64,000 bases of DNA from Polyporus tsugae (Eukaryota; Basidiomycota; Agaricomycetes; Polyporales; Polyporaceae). A program made the position numbers and the translations under genes. The notes under the pieces are model-generated. The model did not search any database and was not told the origin of the DNA. It saw only the letters and a program-made list of their open reading frames with translations. Numbering within the stretch: the stretch's first letter is position 1; each line of letters opens with the position of its first letter. The stretch lies in NCBI GenBank assembly GCA_024305745.1, contig JAHRBS010000010.1:1185501-1249500 (forward strand), read 5' to 3'. Positions 47,792 to 59,971 of this stretch are shown in pieces.

Positions 47792-50700
47792 GGCTGTATG
47801 GTGTGTGTCGGGGGTTGGAATAGGCCATGGCGGGTTCGGTGGGCAGATTTATATGTAGGGAGGAGAGACCAGCTAGCATTTCCTGTGGCAAGGGTCCACT
47901 ACGTAATTCTGATCGAGATTTTTGTCGATCGTTCGGATCTGAGGGCGTCTGTGCGCGTCTCCGACGTCGACCCGGTGCTCGCACTGCTACTAACGCTGCG
48001 TCCTCGCCAGCCTCGGGTAACCGCTCCAAGGACCCCACTTGCACGCTGCTACGTGCCTCGTTTGGCCACCATTGATGTTGTGAGCGTCAGTGACCGGTGC
48101 GCGCGTCTCAGGCCATCTTTCCCCACACCGTCAGCCTCATCCGCTCATCTTTCCCTCCCCCATGTCGTTTCACGGGGCGCAGGCATCCTGTTTGGCCTTA
48201 TCTAGCTCTCGATATGCTGCGCCCTCCTTCGCTCGCGCGCCGCTTTCTGGGACTGCCCTCTGCGCCACCCCCCTCGTTCTAGCTTTTCCCGTCTACACCG
48301 TCCCGTTACCTTGTCCCGCTCCCACACAACTTCTTTCTTCAAGTCTCCAAGTAACCACTCTATTGCCACCTCCCGCCAACACGAGGTTGCGTGCAGGCGT
48401 GGCCGGCTCCTGCCTCAGCGTCCCGCGCCATCTTTTGTGGCCGCGCTCCACCCGCCGCTCCGCATTCGGCACGGCCGCTCTGACAATATTTGCGCTCCAC
48501 CACATTTGCACTACCTTGGCAAGCCTCGCACCGCATCGTCATCTCTTCCCGAGTCAAGACCAGTGCCCTTCTGTGCGGTCATTTCTACCCGCTCTGCGCT
48601 GACAACACCAGCGGCGGCTCTACAATGGTCAGTATTGTCCCTCCGTGTGATTTCTGTTCCGCGCCTTACCTGGCCAATCATTGCATAGAATCTATATGAA
48701 CTGCCATCTCACCCGGAATTTGTGATCCGCCTTCTGCAGACCACTTAACCGTCATTGCCTCGTGCACTTTTTGTTCGACTCCTGCCTATTGGACGCTCCT
48801 TTGTTGACCTCGCTGCGAGAAGCGTGCGCTCGCGCCCCAAGCTCTTCTTCCAGTCTTCTTCCCGCCGGCTGCTTGGGTCGGCAAATTCGTCCAATAAACC
48901 AAGCTACCCGAGGACAAGGTTGACCAGATTGACGGGACGCTCGTGATTCCGGGGCGCTGCGTACGTACAGCGTACATCGCCACACGTTCTCTCTCAGCCT
49001 GTGCAATGGTCCCCCTTCGACCGGGCGTTCCTAGCCACGTTGGCCATCATCGAGGGGGCTGCTGGAGCCCATGGTGCGCCGCCCGACGCTCTCTTCTCCG
49101 TCCACCCTCGACACGAGGCTCGTATTTGCCTCCTCCGTCCTAGCTGATCACTTGGCCACAAACACATAGCTGGGTGCTGAATCCCTCGCAAGTCAGCTGC
49201 CAGGCCAGAGTCTACATACTCTGCCTGTATTTCTAAACCAATGGCAGTACGGGACCTATGCTCTCGTGCCCTCTTCCTTCCCCCGCCGGCTAGATTCGTC
49301 CACATACACCGACTCGGCCGTGGGGCAGGATCCTCGCACATATCTTCAGATCCCAGCAACGGCTGACGCCCAGTCCGTATCCGTCTGATGCAGAAACCCG
49401 CCCGACATCGTGCAGCGTGTTGGGGCCTCTCCCATCCTCCTCACTCGCCTCCCCCGACGTATGGGTGTGGGCTTTAATCCGTGAAGTTCGTGCCCCCTTA
49501 CCCGTCCCCGATGCTCGCACCACGTTCCCCGCCCCGCAGCACCCACAGCTCCAGGACGCGTCCGCGGACGATCGATCCCTCGACGCCATTCTTGCATCTT
49601 CGCTGCCCTTCACATGGAAAGAACTAGAAGATATCCCCGCACTGGATCGGAATAGTCGAATGAGCAAATACATTTGGCTTGACAAGCCGGGCCCCTCACC
49701 GCACCGAATTCCGGCCGGCGAAGCGCTTCAGTTCGAATTCGAGTATTCATTCATATGCCTGTGGAGCTCAGTCGCATGGTCCGGACCTGTACTACGACGT
49801 GTTTTCTGTGCGCTCAGCTCCGTCGGCGATACAGTGTAGGCAATATGCTTGGCCCGCGCGCCCCGACGGCCAGCATCGTCAGGAGTCAGGGCCTTCGGCA
49901 GCTATCACAGCTGGCCACCTGCGACGCTGATCATGACTGGAAACACTTTTGCAATAAATTTGCCGTCGCGAGAGCGCGGACCGCATGACGTTATGCTCTG
50001 TATAGAGTCGCGCGCCTGAGCACTATAGGCCGCAATGTACTGGCAAGCAACGGCAGAGCGCGCAGAGGTGGAGGACGCCACGGCCTAAGTGGGTCCTCTG
50101 TGCGAACTCTGCCCGCCGGGTGGTATAGTACTGGATCATGCTGCGGGGCTCGCCGCCTTTCTGGAGCGCGGCTGAAGCTGAAGCTTGGGGTGCAGGTGCA
50201 GCCCGACCGGCAGGGCGAGTGATCAGCGCTCCGACTCCGAGTTCACCTGCAGCAGGATGGTGGCTGCCAAGCGACGTCCGAAAGCTTGTACAAGTGGCGA
50301 ATGGCATTGCGGTAAAGTCTAGGTACCTTCGGTATTCGACCACTCACATGCATACCTGTTAAGGGATTCAGGGATAAAATCACCACCCAGGCCTGTTAGG
50401 CTTCGCTCACACACGCTCAGTGTCCTTGCGAGCAAAACTGCGGTACTGGGTCCTCAGTTTGGCGCTGTGGCCGTCGTTGACAAGGTTCTGTCCTGTGCGT
50501 ATCAAACCACCAGCATGACCAATGGTCAGCGGCAGCGACTGCCGCCACCAATATCCCAGCGGCCGACAGGAACTGCCCCAAGACTGGCTGTCGTTCGAGC
50601 CAGAGGCACACGAGCAGAGCGCGGATCCTGGTGGAACGCACGAAATGGGGTATTCGAACTGCTGGGAAGCTCGACGTGGTGCTGCTACTAGGCTGCTGCG

Positions 50701-51128
50701 GGAGCGAAAGAATGCATTACGACAAGTGGCCCGACGACCTCTCAATCTCCGTGATGTCCCTGTCCCGTACGCCTTCCTTCCACAGGGACACGCCACCATA
50801 GTATGCGCCGCGTTCGTCTCAGTGGCGCAGGAACCCAGACTAGGCAACTCCACCTCGGGGTTCGGTAGCAATCGAATGCATTGAGCAAGAGGGGACCAGT
50901 CATTGTGGCCTGCTTATTTGACTCCCGGTTTCGTTCGGGCGCAGTGTGAAGTTGGGGAGACGCAACGTGTTGAGGTGGTGGCAAAAATCGGGGGTGTATA
51001 CGCCAGGAGCAATGGGGTGGAACGCGGACAGCCCCCAGCGACGACCGCTTCGGTAACTCGGACGACAGGGCATGGCGCGTCCTCACAAGGGACGCACTGC
51101 GTGATAGTGTCCGAGAGTCCCTAGGCGA
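47792..51128. other. Gene-poor 3.3-kb stretch
   Basis: The longest stretch without a convincing gene. From about 48.05 to 49.6 kb the plus strand is rich in C and T, which opens long chance frames full of Ser, Pro, Leu and Arg. One frame at 49417-49839 contains a protein-like run (DDRSLDAILASSLPFTWKEL) but has no homolog that I know. It may be the long leader or promoter of an unrecognised gene, relic sequence, or a lineage-specific gene. No transposase or reverse transcriptase motif was seen. Confidence 0.4.
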
Positions 51129-52879
51129 TTACTCCATGTCCGCGAAGTCGCCCTCGTCTAGGTCCACCGGCTAAGGAATGCCCGAGATACCCAGGCGAGG
51201 AATGGGACAGATGAGCAGCCGCATACATCGGGGGTCCGGCGGCGAGGCAGAGCGAGGTACAAGAACAGCCGTCAGCACAACGACGCAGGGCTGAGCGGTG
51301 AGAGGAGGAAAATGCTGACCTCTTTGGGCTCCTCGTCCTCGCCGTACTGCATCACATAGTCGATGTGGCTCAGCACGGTCTCTATCGAGTCCGGATTTGT
51401 GAGATCGAGCGCGAGGAACTTGACCAGGGGGTGGTCTTCAATCTTTTGTCCGCGGTCATCGCGCAAGGGGAAGTTGGGCCGGGGGATGCGTGTCAGCCGA
51501 CATACCGGTAGGCGTGTAGTCGTCCAGTGTAGGCATTACACGTACAGTGCGTCGGGCGAATGGTGTCAATGGCGTCGGGGATTACAAACCAAGGCTGAAT
51601 GAGCGGGCAGAACAACGAGCGCAGTACGAACCGCAACGAGTGACTCACCAACTGGACAATTGCCTGGTTGAGCGCATGAAACTTGGAATTCCGCTCCGTG
51701 CGTTCTTCCCGGCTGCCCGGCGCTGACAGTAGGAGCATCGGATCTGCCTCGAGAAACCTGTGAAGGGGTATGTCTGGTGAGCACGACACATTCGTATAGT
51801 TGGATCCCGCCATACGTGTGGCGCAGGGCCCACAAGAATGGCGATGAGACGGCGTAATGGAGACTCCGCAAGCGCGTGGGGCGCGCAGTACGGGGCGGGT
51901 AAGGACACCCTGAGGGCAGTTATGATGGATGCTGTGCGTTGCTTGCGACGCGGATTTAGAGACGCCCTGTGCAAACCACAAAGCTGCCCTTTCGGGCGAG
52001 AGGAAGGTATTTGGCGGATCTCAGGGCGCCACTGTGATTTTATCGAGCAATCGACGTTCCAGGAACACCTCTCACTGGCCAGGGAGACGAATACTGAGTC
52101 TTACCTTGCGATATCTTTCCTTGTGCGGATCCCGTTCCGACCGCTGCCCTTGTCTTCGATGTTGCTCGTGACAAGGTCCATCTTGGACATGATATTTAGC
52201 CACGGGACTTCGAGATTGACCATTGCGGACATGGCTGAGAGCACGCCACTATAAGTGTGGAACCGCGATGAGTCTACTGGCAAATGTTTATCATCTAGTC
52301 CTTACCTGAAGAACTTATACTTGTCTTCCATGAATTGCGACTCGAGCAAATAGACCGCGGATGTTCGGATACCCAGCCGTTGTAGGTGGCGAACGAGAAT
52401 GGGTAGAAAGGGATGGTGCGTGTAGAGTTCGATCTGACCTATTCTTGGGTCAAGATCCTCTCGATGTACGCAGGACATGGACCGAAAGCGCACCTGGGCA
52501 GTCGATGATCAAGTAGTCGTCCTCGTAACCGCCGAGCTCCTCGTCAAGCCAGTCCATATTGTCCATGAGATACCTAAAAGCATCAGCCAGTCAGTCACAA
52601 TAATCACCGGGAGACACACAAAAGATAGGCGACGCACTCGAAGCAGTGGATGAGGCCGCCATTTGGACCGTATCCCAGCTCTTCCATGACGTCTTCCAGT
52701 GTGATCAAATCTCGGATATCTATTGAAGGTTCGTACTCGAACGCGTCGGAATTTGCAGCAGGATCCAGGTTCACAAGATGTCCCGAACGTTTTGATGTTT
52801 GCAGGTGTGTCATGAGACCGTTGCAGAATGTCGACTTGCCCGCCCCTGCAGGTCCTGTTACAAGCACGGCATACCGCAT
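51129..52879 (-). CDS. GPN3: GPN-loop GTPase 3
   Basis: Several exons encode Gpn3, a cytosolic GTPase needed with Gpn2 and Gpn1/Npa3 for assembly and nuclear import of RNA polymerase II. It starts [20 protein letters not shown] (G1), then [40 protein letters not shown] with the diagnostic Gly-Pro-Asn loop, [20 protein letters not shown] (G3), [20 protein letters not shown] (G4, SKMD), [20 protein letters not shown] and [20 protein letters not shown]. The last small exon codes [13 protein letters not shown]. The start was chosen at 52879, where the family's M-R/K-Y/F start fits. Divergent from PYM. Confidence 0.93.
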
Positions 52880-53229
52880 CACGACAGTGGATGGGAATGA
52901 CTAGAATGAAGTTCTTGTATTATTTAGAGCAGGTATGGATATGGAAACTTGAATAGGACACAGATAGAGATGCGGCAGTGAGTGGTAGCAGGAAAGACCG
53001 CTAGCGTGGACGAGGAGGAAAGCAAACTGAGTTTAAGCAAGCGCCCGTCGAGTCGAAGATAATCTCCAACGCGCTTCCGAAATCAGGGTAGCCTTAAAGT
53101 ATCACACTCAGTGACCCCTTGTGTCTTGTTTTCGAGCACCCTGCAGCACCCTCCCATCTTCACTGTATCTGGGTTCGTCGCCGCTCTCCGCACCAAGAAG
53201 TTGCTACCTTCATCTGGGTACTCGACGTC
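52880..53229. promoter_or_regulatory. Divergent promoter region, GPN3 / PYM
   Basis: 350 bases between the starts of GPN3 and PYM. No clear TATA or CCAAT element is seen. The stretch just before PYM is C/T-rich. Confidence 0.35.
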
Positions 53230-53953
53230 ATGTCTAAGCCCGCAATCGTCCCCGAAACAACCACCGCCGGAATCGCGGTTGACCCCCGCACTCTCGAGCG
53301 CGTTATCCCGGAATCCCGGCGGCCTGATGGCTCGTACGTTCCATGGCTCTATGTCGCCTGAATGCTTTCTGATCGCGCCACTCTTGACCTGCCTTCTCTT
53401 TGTCCCGGAACACCGCACTCACCCCTGCCCTGTCCGCCCATCTAACCTTGCGTGCGATGCCGGCCCCGAACTTCGTGTCTGCTCGGACCTCGTCCATCCC
53501 CTGCGTGATAGACTCCGCAAACAGATAAAGATTCGGCCCGGGTACACGCCCCAGGAAGACGTCCGCCGCTTCCGAGGCACGCGCCAGGCGCAGGCGGAAG
53601 CGACCGTGCTCCCTAAGGGGCACATCATCGGCTGGGCACCTCCGCTTCAGGCTGGGGCCACCCCGGCGTCGAAAGGGGGCCTGTCCAAGGCGCAGAAGAA
53701 GAACGAGAAGCGGAAGGAGAAGAGGAAGGAGAAGCGGGAGGATGAGGGCGAGAACGTCAAGGAGAACTGGGACGACGAGGACGAGGGCGAGGCAGCGGCG
53801 GGCGCGGCCAAGGATGCTTCGACGGTCCAGCGTGAGGGCGGGCACTCTGCGGAGCAGCCTAACTGGGCGACCGCGCCCAACACGAAGAAGGGAGAGGCAG
53901 CTGATACGGCGGATGGACTTGCAGACAAACTAGACAAGCTAGAGGTGCGATGA
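53230..53953 (+). CDS. PYM1: Partner of Y14 and Mago (PYM/WIBG) homolog
   Basis: Two exons (53230-53337 and about 53510-53953) flank a 172-base intron. The first gives MSKPAIVPETTTAGIAVDPR and TLERVIPESRRPDGS; the second LRKQIKIRPGYTPQEDVRRF with RGTRQAQAEATVLPKGHIIG. This is the PYM N-terminal domain that binds the Mago-Y14 dimer and takes the exon junction complex off translated mRNA at the ribosome. The rest is a Lys/Glu-rich coiled stretch (SKAQKKNEKRKEKRKEKRED) and an acidic tail ending DGLADKLDKLEVR. Order and length fit the family. Fungi with many introns commonly keep the exon junction complex. Confidence 0.9.
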
Positions 53954-54240
53954 ATTGCCTGCACCACTACGTTTCCCATGCTTTGTTCTTTCACGGGTAT
54001 ATGGAGGCGTCGATTAGGATATCATTAGTAGTTGTGTAAATATAAATGTAACATCTTGGTGGAACGAAGTAAAGAGTGTGAGGGCGATTTACACTACAAG
54101 TAACCTACATATATGGTGATGTTTAACAATAGCAGCACGTACCACTTTGCCGACTAATCTTAGAAAACAAAACGGTCTATACTTCTCTACAAAGGCAGCT
54201 CTAGATGTCTCAACGCCAGCGAAGGATGTTCAGAGTCGGA

Positions 54241-55539
54241 CTATGAGGTGGTAGGCCAGGGAGTTTGTGGGTCTCCGTTAGTGGTCGGTAGAGGCATCTG
54301 TGGTGGAGGAAAGGCCTGTTCTGTACGTTTTTTCGCAGCCCTAGAAGGGCCGACAACGTAGACCTCTATCGAGATGATGATGACCACGGAAAGTACGGCC
54401 AACGCACCTTGAGCAGTCGTTAGACTCATGGAACTCCGGAGGGGAAGCGTTTATGGACTCACCGACTGCCGCTTTCATCTTCTCCCAGCGCGACTCTTCT
54501 ACCTGCGTTTTCAGCTCACTTATGGTGATCAGAGCCCGACTGAGCACTTCCTGAACGCACACGCAGTAACCGGTCAATAACTGAGGCATAATACGCGAAT
54601 AACAGTGATGCTTACTTCGACCTGCATGTCTATCCGCTTCAGCTCACTCCTCGCTTCGCTCTTCCTACTGTCGAGATCCATTTGGATTCTAGAACGAGTA
54701 CATTCAGGGGCCGTGCAGTGACGGATAGAAACACGCTACTTACTCATGTTTTAAATTCACGACATCCTCATTCATTCGGGTATCAAGCGTGTCCACTTCC
54801 CGCCTCAGGGCGATGGTGGCCGAACGCATAGCAGCGGTCTCCTTCCTCGTCAGGGCACTCGTCTCTGAGCGCAGCTCCGAACGTGCAGCCCTGAACAGAT
54901 ACGCTTGCTGCATGAGTGATGGTGTTTCCCGTCAGGCTCCATGAAAGCGTCAAAAGACGAACGCACAACTCACACTTTCCAAGTCCTGCACGGTCAACGC
55001 GTCGCGCTTCACCCGCCCTATTCGATCCACCAACAATGCGCGCGTCGCATGCATGAGATTGCGCGCAATGGGGCTGGGGAATGACTGTTCCAGGACAGTG
55101 AAGAACCGGTGGGTGTTGAAGGGCGGGTTGACATATGGAGCGGGGCCTCCGTGGGGAAGAGGTAGACCTGATTGTGGGTCTATCGTTGGGTGCTCGAACG
55201 TCACTGGGAGCCTCGAGTCTGCGTCTCGTTGAGAGGACAAGTCTGCGTTATCGCCTGAACCGCTTGAGGTCTCGCTTGGAGAGTGTTCTAGGGTAGGTTC
55301 ACGGCTTGGAAGAGGGGGTTGGGGACTCTGGCCGATGCCAGGCTGGTTTGAAGGGTCCTTAGGATGTGCTAGCCGTATGTTCTGCGCGCCATGCGGGTTT
55401 GGGGGGTCCGATATGGTCACGTATGATACGGAATGGGCCGGTGCCAAACGAAGAGTAGATCTGCACATCCGAGGACGTAACCATTCATCTCCAGGGAGGC
55501 GAACGTTACGGAGAGAATTGAGTTTGCGCAGGAACATTA
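54241..55539 (-). CDS. CCDC90/MCUR1-type (DUF1640) mitochondrial coiled-coil protein
   Basis: Six exons. The N-terminus [20 protein letters not shown] is Arg/Leu-rich as in mitochondrial presequences, followed by a Pro/Ser-rich linker. The conserved part reads [45 protein letters not shown] and, over introns, [20 protein letters not shown], then a long coiled coil ([40 protein letters not shown]). A membrane segment [17 protein letters not shown] near the end and a Pro-rich tail complete it. The family sits in the inner mitochondrial membrane; yeast Fmp32 is linked to complex IV assembly and animal MCUR1 to calcium uptake. Which applies here is unknown. Confidence 0.82.
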
Positions 55540-55794
55540 ATGAGAGGTGTATCGGATAGCGAGAGTCGTCAAGATTGTGATAAGAGAGAGAGAGCGCGCG
55601 AGAGGGCAAGGCCAATTGGGGGATGTGGTTGTATGTAATGTGATTGGATGCAAAGTCCAGACATAGCCTTTCCGCGCGGGCGTTGTGGGCGTTGTGGCGT
55701 TGAAGCCGATCACGCCAAATTTGGACGAGAGGCGATCTTGCCTTCCGCCACCACCTCCTGCTTCTCATTCTCTTGGGCTGGATACGAACACGAC
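55540..55794. promoter_or_regulatory. Divergent promoter with CCAAT motifs, CCDC90-type / ZCCHC9-type
   Basis: The 255-base gap between two divergent starts contains CCAATTGG at 55612-55619 (a CCAAT on each strand) and ATTGG at 55643-55647. A GA-rich run (55573-55606) lies near the minus-strand start. CCAAT sites fit HAP-type control of the mitochondrial gene, but this is inference. Confidence 0.4.
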
Positions 55795-56934
55795 ATGACG
55801 AGATACACAAATTTCGCGCGAAAGCGGACGTATGTACAGGCGGGCTTCGACAACGAGCCCCAGGCAAAGCCAGATACTGCGAATCCTGAGCCCACGAGCA
55901 CGTCGGGAGAAACTGGTCAGGAGCCGGAGGCAAAGAAACGGAAACGCGTGCGGTCAAGGAAGACCAAGTTTTCGGACGCGGACGTGACGGCCGTCGGTGG
56001 AAATCAAACCGAGGGAGATGCAGCAGACGACGGAGAGGGAGGGGAACGTTCAGATCGCCCTTCGAAGAAAGCCAAGTTCGGGGACAAGGGGAAGAGGGGG
56101 AATAAGTTTGACAAGCGGTATCCCAAAGGTGAGTCTCGCACCCTTTCCTGTACACACTCATACAGAGACCTATTTACTAGATGCAAATGCTCGTCAACAT
56201 GCATCGGAGCAGCGGAGGGTAAAACGCATCAACGACAGACATTCCGACACCATCTGTTTCGCGTGCAGGGAGAAGGGGCACACAGCGAGAGACTGTACCA
56301 ATACCATTGCTGCGGATGCGTTGGAACGCGAGCAGAGCAAGTCGAAGTCTGGGCGAGATACCGTCGGGATCTGCTACCGGTCAGTGGTAGTTATGAGCCG
56401 AACGAAGGCCGTAACTAAGTATCTCCCTCCACAGATGCGGGTCTCGCCGCCACAACCTCTCGAAATGCAAGGAGCCCGTCAACCCTGAAAACCCTCTACC
56501 CTTCGCATCCTGTTTCGTTTGCTCCGGCAAAGGTCACCTTGCGTCCAAGTGCCCCCAAAACCAATCGAAAGGCATATACCCGAACGGCGGTTGCTGCAAG
56601 TTATGTAAGGAGACAAGCCATCTGGCAAAAGATTGTCCCATGCGACAACTAGGTGCGTTCTTCACCATCCTCCCCGAGAGCTGATCATTCACATCCGATT
56701 TACGGCAGACGTCGTCGCGAAAACGGTGTTCGTAGGCACGGGTCAGGAGGGTGGTGCAGATGAGGACGACTTCCACACGTTCAAGCGGAAGACACAGGAG
56801 GTGGAGAAGGTGGAGGAGATGGGAGAGAAGGCGAGGCGCAAGGCGGAAGTGAAGGTGGCGGCTCATTCTGGTGTCGTGAAGGCGTTCGGGGATGCCGCGC
56901 CAGCTTCGAAAAAGAAGAATGTGGTCTTCTTCTG
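55795..56934 (+). CDS. ZCCHC9: Zinc-knuckle protein, ZCCHC9 type
   Basis: Four exons. Lys/Arg-rich N-terminal part ([40 protein letters not shown]), then [20 protein letters not shown] and four CCHC knuckles in a row: [42 protein letters not shown] and [14 protein letters not shown]. The C-terminus is charged and ends [14 protein letters not shown] spacing, number and the position after a basic N-terminus match ZCCHC9, a nucleolar RNA-binding protein. The second knuckle spans an intron at about 56387-56434. Start chosen as the first ATG in frame. Confidence 0.85.
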
Positions 56935-57197
56935 ACGTATGCTTTGCGTATTGTTGTTTCCCTCACACCACTGCGTCCTTGTTTCCTTCCAATGAACGAT
57001 ATCATCATCTACACGCATACCACAGTTGTACTGTCGTTGGGGCCTGCTCCGAAAGAAAGCGCAGTGCATAATTAATGGCACGTGGGACGAAGCACTGCCA
57101 CAGGGAGGGATGGTTGCTGTGCGTGCATCCAGTTCCGAATCACACCCTCGTATTCTACCAACTGCGGCGACATCTTGTCTCCTATTGCCTTGCGGTC

Positions 57198-59141
57198 ATG
57201 TCTGCAACAAAGAGCCCTCAGCAACCCAATCCAGTCCCCACCTCGATCGCCAAGGCCGCCACTCTTCCCAGGGCGAAAGCATCGGGTTCACCCCGACAGC
57301 AAGCTGCCGCCTTAACGTCGACTGTTAAGGCCAAGAAGGAAGCTTCCAAGGCTCCAAGTTCTCCTCCTATGTCTGCTCCAAGCTCAGCGACGACGAGGTC
57401 GCAGGCCCAGGACCAGATGAAGAAGGTCTCTCGTCGCTCCAGCAAGCCGATCATCAATTGGTTCCAGCGTAAGCTCGCGGGCACCGTCCGCGCACGGAGG
57501 GTATCCGACTCGCAGAGATATGGTGCGTCCTCCCCCCGCGGAAAGGAGAAGCAACATCGTCGTTCGTCTGTTCCTATGCCTCCCCCTCTCGCCATCCAAT
57601 CTCGCACGCGGAGCAATACCGCCGGCTCGAGGCAGAACAGGGCACATAGCCTCCGCGGTACCATCTCCCTCGACGAGAGAGACGACGCAGACAGCCGCTC
57701 CTTCCGTAGCGACTCAGACGATGGTCTCAACCTATCGGTCGCACAATATTCGTTCTATTCGCCCGCGAGCTACCTCGAGGCGGACGAAGATGCGTCGGTA
57801 CGGCCCCTTCCCCCAAGCTCTCCTCCCTCCCCATCCCCATCCCGCTCTTCCTCCTCCTACCTCTCGCATTCGCGTACATTCCGGAGCATGACGGCAAGCA
57901 CCAAGCCTACGACGCTGCTCAGCGTCGACCTCAATGGGGGTATGGCACACATCGCCCAGGCTCCGCCGACGCCAACAAGCCCCGGGAACCGTCTGCCGCC
58001 TCACATCCGCACGCATTCTTCTGGGCCCTCCGCAGGTTCGATCACGTTCTCCGCCTTCCCTCCTCCCTCACCTACGAGTCCTTCCCGACCCTCCTCAGAT
58101 AACTCGGGAGCCGCAGCGCCCCGTGGCACAACTCTGACGGCCCCGCTGTACACCACACACCATCCGCGCAACAACCCTCGCCCGTCGTCTCCTCCATCAG
58201 ACGACGCATCCATGCTAACTCTGGCTTCGTCCGCATTTGGGTTCCCGGGAGCTCGTATCGGCGCCGCGGGACTTGGCTTGTCCGGGCGAGGCTCGATCGC
58301 AGACGACTCGGTCTCTCAATGGAGCAACGCCGCAGGTGTCACTGACAGCACGAGCCACTTCATGATGGGTGATCTCGAGGAGGGCATGGAGGAGCGGTAC
58401 GTCGATCATGATGTCGATGCGAGCGTCCGCGCGCTGCGCCCGAGGAGCTCGCGCCGTGGGAGCTGGGAGAGCACGGCCAGCGGCTGGAGCGCGAACGTTG
58501 GCCTTCCGAGCCCGGCGGGGATGCCGAGCCCCGGGGGCGTGCGGAGCAAGAGCGTGTGGACATCGGGGAGCCTCCGGACTGGAGGGCTGAGCACGGACGA
58601 CGGGTTTGCGGGCACGCATGATAGCGAGGACAGCGGGAAGGAAGGCGGCGAGGATACCGAAGTCGACTCGACTGCGAACCAGACGACCGAGGCTGGCTCC
58701 GTCGCGCTCACGGACCAGAGTGCGACGACTGTTGAGGTGGCGAGCACCGAACCGGAGGCGCCGAAGTCGACGGTGCTAGACGAGGTTGAAGCTGCCGCCG
58801 CGCAGCTTTCTGGACAACAGGCACACGTACCACCCGAGGTGGCATCCACCGTCACTCTCCCTGGTTCGAAGGCGCCCTCAGAGGGCCAGTCGCTCAAGGA
58901 TGCTACTCAGAGCGGAAGGAAGAGTGGCGCCGCTACCCCGACAAAGGTGGATGCTGAACCCGCTGCCGCTGCCGAGACCCTGAAGCTCGCGGAGTCGGAG
59001 GCGAAGGAGGAGACGGAGGGCAAGGGCCAGGAGGTGGAATTCGATGGCGGCCAGATGATCCCCGTAATCCTCAGTCCTGTCAGCCCGGCGACTACGAGCT
59101 ACACGGAATACCTCTCTGCGCCGTCTAGTCCGGCTGTCTGA
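57198..59141 (+). CDS. Large Ser/Pro-rich disordered protein, unknown function
   Basis: One exon of about 648 codons. Starts MSATKSPQQPNPVPTSIAKA; the frame is open upstream to 57075, but this ATG gives the best-looking start. A basic segment SKPIINWFQRKLAGTVRARR near residue 80 could be an amphipathic or membrane-binding helix. The rest is Ser/Pro/Thr-rich with short motifs such as VSQWSNAAGVTDSTSHFMMG and ASVRALRPRSSRRGSWESTA plus SGWSANVGLPSPAG that look conserved. The C-terminal third is acidic and Ala/Glu-rich, ending YLSAPSSPAV. No known domain is recognised. The even composition on the plus strand and the lack of stops make it a likely gene. Confidence 0.7.
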   Translation: MSATKSPQQPNPVPTSIAKAATLPRAKASGSPRQQAAALTSTVKAKKEASKAPSSPPMSAPSSATTRSQAQDQMKKVSRRSSKPIINWFQRKLAGTVRARRVSDSQRYGASSPRGKEKQHRRSSVPMPPPLAIQSRTRSNTAGSRQNRAHSLRGTISLDERDDADSRSFRSDSDDGLNLSVAQYSFYSPASYLEADEDASVRPLPPSSPPSPSPSRSSSSYLSHSRTFRSMTASTKPTTLLSVDLNGGMAHIAQAPPTPTSPGNRLPPHIRTHSSGPSAGSITFSAFPPPSPTSPSRPSSDNSGAAAPRGTTLTAPLYTTHHPRNNPRPSSPPSDDASMLTLASSAFGFPGARIGAAGLGLSGRGSIADDSVSQWSNAAGVTDSTSHFMMGDLEEGMEERYVDHDVDASVRALRPRSSRRGSWESTASGWSANVGLPSPAGMPSPGGVRSKSVWTSGSLRTGGLSTDDGFAGTHDSEDSGKEGGEDTEVDSTANQTTEAGSVALTDQSATTVEVASTEPEAPKSTVLDEVEAAAAQLSGQQAHVPPEVASTVTLPGSKAPSEGQSLKDATQSGRKSGAATPTKVDAEPAAAAETLKLAESEAKEETEGKGQEVEFDGGQMIPVILSPVSPATTSYTEYLSAPSSPAV

Positions 59142-59971
59142 TATATGATGGTGAGTTTATTGTTGAGATATTTGGGGGATCCGAGGCTGAACGCTGAGTA
59201 TTTCGGGTAGAATTCACTCACGTCGTTCCTTTCTGTCTTGCATCGTAATGCATTACGATCGCCATAATCATTTCAGTTGTGCTATATGCGCGGACAACGA
59301 ACGAGTGTGACTGCTCTACGCTATGCCTCTCCATTTTCCTTGGATCCAAGTTTGCTTATGTTCCCTGGAAGCCGGTTGGGTAGTACTTCGTAAGTTTCTA
59401 TCGCTACATCCAACGAGTCCCACTCATGGTTCTACCAGCATTCGGTCTGAAGCAGCGATCACTGAGCTGGGTAAGAGAACTCGTCGGCGATGTAAGGTGC
59501 ATTGGTGAGCGTTAAGTCTTCGTGACTGCAAGGTCGTTTCTGACATATTCCTGGACACTGTCCATATCCTCCTAATCATTATGTCCTGTGCATTCATCCC
59601 CCTCGTTCATGCGCGTTCTGTGGTATGTATTTCCGTTTTGTCTTGATGAGACTTTTCTTGTGTTGGTGTTGGTGCCGTTCGCCGGGATTACTTCCGCTCT
59701 TCAACTCGGTGAAACACCCAGTGTAAGACCAGAGTCAGCCCTAACTTTGAAGAGCAGTGCTATTCAGAAGCGAAGACGGATGCCGAGTATACAGTATTCT
59801 TCCAGAAACACTATGAGGCACTCCCGAGTGCACAACGAAACGTGCTGATTCGCGTGACATCAATGATCGCGCGTACCGTTACTTTTTAAGACCTCGAATT
59901 GCGTGGCGAGTCGCGACTCAACCACATCGCTCTTGTTTACCTTCCTCCACGTTCCCACTTATTCACACGAA
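59142..59971. other. Upstream region of the third large GTPase gene
   Basis: 830 bases without a supported gene. The frame at 59588-59848 has a hydrophobic start but no stop-to-start context that makes it convincing. Confidence 0.35.

Noticed and set aside
48090..48602. Open frame of 170 codons, Ser/Pro/Leu-rich, plus strand
   Set aside because: Composition follows the C/T-rich strand, overlapping frames are equally long, and no motif or splice pattern supports a gene.
49417..49839. Open frame of 140 codons with the run DDRSLDAILASSLPFTWKEL
   Set aside because: Looks partly protein-like, but I recognise no family, no clear exon partners and a competing minus-strand frame of similar length.
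59588..59848. Open frame of 86 codons with a hydrophobic start
   Set aside because: Resembles a signal peptide by chance; the rest is not protein-like and no exon partners were found.
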